NCBI GenBank assembly: GCA_905193995.1 | Contig: CAJJQT010000121.1 | Location: 1 to 6,323, forward strand | Direction: 5' to 3' | Source: an uncultured Porphyromonadaceae bacterium | GTDB taxonomy: Bacteria > Bacteroidota > Bacteroidia > Bacteroidales > Muribaculaceae | Length of the DNA stretch: 6,323 nt | Shown: positions 6,147 through 6,323 of the stretch, piece by piece | Layout of the letters: each line of letters opens with the position of its first letter | Numbering within the stretch: position 1 is the stretch's first letter | Position numbers and translations under genes: made by a program | The notes under the pieces: generated by a model | What the model was told of the DNA's origin: nothing | Database searches by the model: none | The model's input: only the letters and a program-made list of their open reading frames with translations

Positions 6147-6323
6147 AATATCGTTCCGCAGGTGGCCGGCTTTCCCAGACTGCATTACTGAATAGAATAG
6201 TAAAAATTGTAACGAAAAGAAGAATTTCTATTATCACAATTATTCTATTTGAAATAAATCGTTTTATAATCAAATGATTAAATATTACATAAAATAGATA
6301 ATATGCCAAAGTGTGTATAGAAA
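6145..6323 (-). CDS. Possible 3' end of a convergent low-GC membrane-protein gene, cut by the window edge
   Basis: On the minus strand one frame is open for 58 codons from the right edge (first full codon ends at 6321) to a TGA at 6147-6145. The peptide begins SIHTLAYYLFYVIFNHLIIK, contains a second hydrophobic run, IIVIIEILLFVTIFTILFSN (codons 27-46), and ends AVWESRPPAERY. Two membrane-helix-like stretches separated by a basic segment (KRFISNR) would fit an integral membrane protein. Against it: 6191-6323 is only about 19% G+C, AT-rich DNA yields hydrophobic translations by chance, the last dozen codons overlap a repeat-like GC-rich patch, and a plus-strand frame is also open here. If real, it is compositionally foreign to the GC-rich genes beside it. 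No function can be given. Confidence 0.25.
   Translation of the reverse strand, partial: SIHTLAYYLFYVIFNHLIIKRFISNRIIVIIEILLFVTIFTILFSNAVWESRPPAERY
6191..6249. repeat. Imperfect AT-rich inverted repeat
   Basis: AATAGAATA (6191-6199) and ATTGT (6206-6210), separated by six extra bases, are the reverse complement of the continuous ACAATTATTCTATT (6236-6249): 14 paired positions around a 25-base centre. A smaller palindrome, TAATCA-AA-TGATTA (6267-6280), lies just beyond. In such AT-rich DNA these may be chance; otherwise they could be operator or termination structures. The first IR lies inside the possible minus-strand frame. Confidence 0.45.

Noticed and set aside
6086..6277. 63-codon plus-strand frame just after pnuT
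   Set aside because: It starts inside the possible terminator stem, crosses the repeat-like patch, and gives a low-complexity Lys/Ile-rich peptide with no domain. It competes with the minus-strand frame, and I cannot support it as a gene.
6303..6320. Start of a gene at the right edge (ATG at 6303)
   Set aside because: The frame stops after five codons at TAG 6318-6320.

Overview
The window looks like a chromosomal segment from a gut-type Bacteroidota, most likely order Bacteroidales. A GC-rich lineage such as Muribaculaceae is possible, but that rank is inference. The evidence is: no Shine-Dalgarno sequences before the genes; AT-rich leaders with TAnnTTTG -7 promoter elements; GC-rich coding sequence between AT-rich gaps; short-form Pta next to AckA; and a TonB-dependent receptor plus PnuC-family transporter under a TPP riboswitch.

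Layout from left to right. Positions 1-86 hold three contiguous copies of a 29-bp hairpin-forming tandem repeat that probably continues beyond the left edge. Next, on the minus strand, is a gene for an uncharacterised membrane protein of 190 residues (88-660). A 120-bp AT-rich gap carries divergent promoter candidates for that gene and for the pta-ackA operon (781-3009), whose genes are 15 bp apart. This operon makes acetate and ATP from acetyl-CoA. A strong intrinsic terminator (3030-3065) closes it, and the promoter of the next unit starts immediately after.

The second operon has a leader of roughly 140 nt with a GC-rich hairpin at its likely 5' end and a well-conserved TPP aptamer that ends at the start codon of a TonB-dependent outer-membrane receptor (3242-5488). 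A PnuC-family inner-membrane permease (5501-6076) follows after 12 bp. Together they read as a thiamine salvage route: outer-membrane capture, then facilitated entry through a PnuT-type permease, repressed by TPP. The thiamine pyrophosphokinase that would trap the vitamin in the cell is not in the window.

The last 247 bp are AT-rich; 6191-6323 is about 19% G+C. They hold inverted repeats, a degenerate echo of the left-end repeat, and a minus-strand open frame entering from the right edge that may be the tail of a convergent membrane-protein gene. I see no mobile element, tRNA, rRNA or CRISPR array. Most of the window is recognisable biology. The less ordinary points are the start-codon-abutting riboswitch with its 5' hairpin, the alternating-hairpin tandem repeat, and the low-GC right flank.
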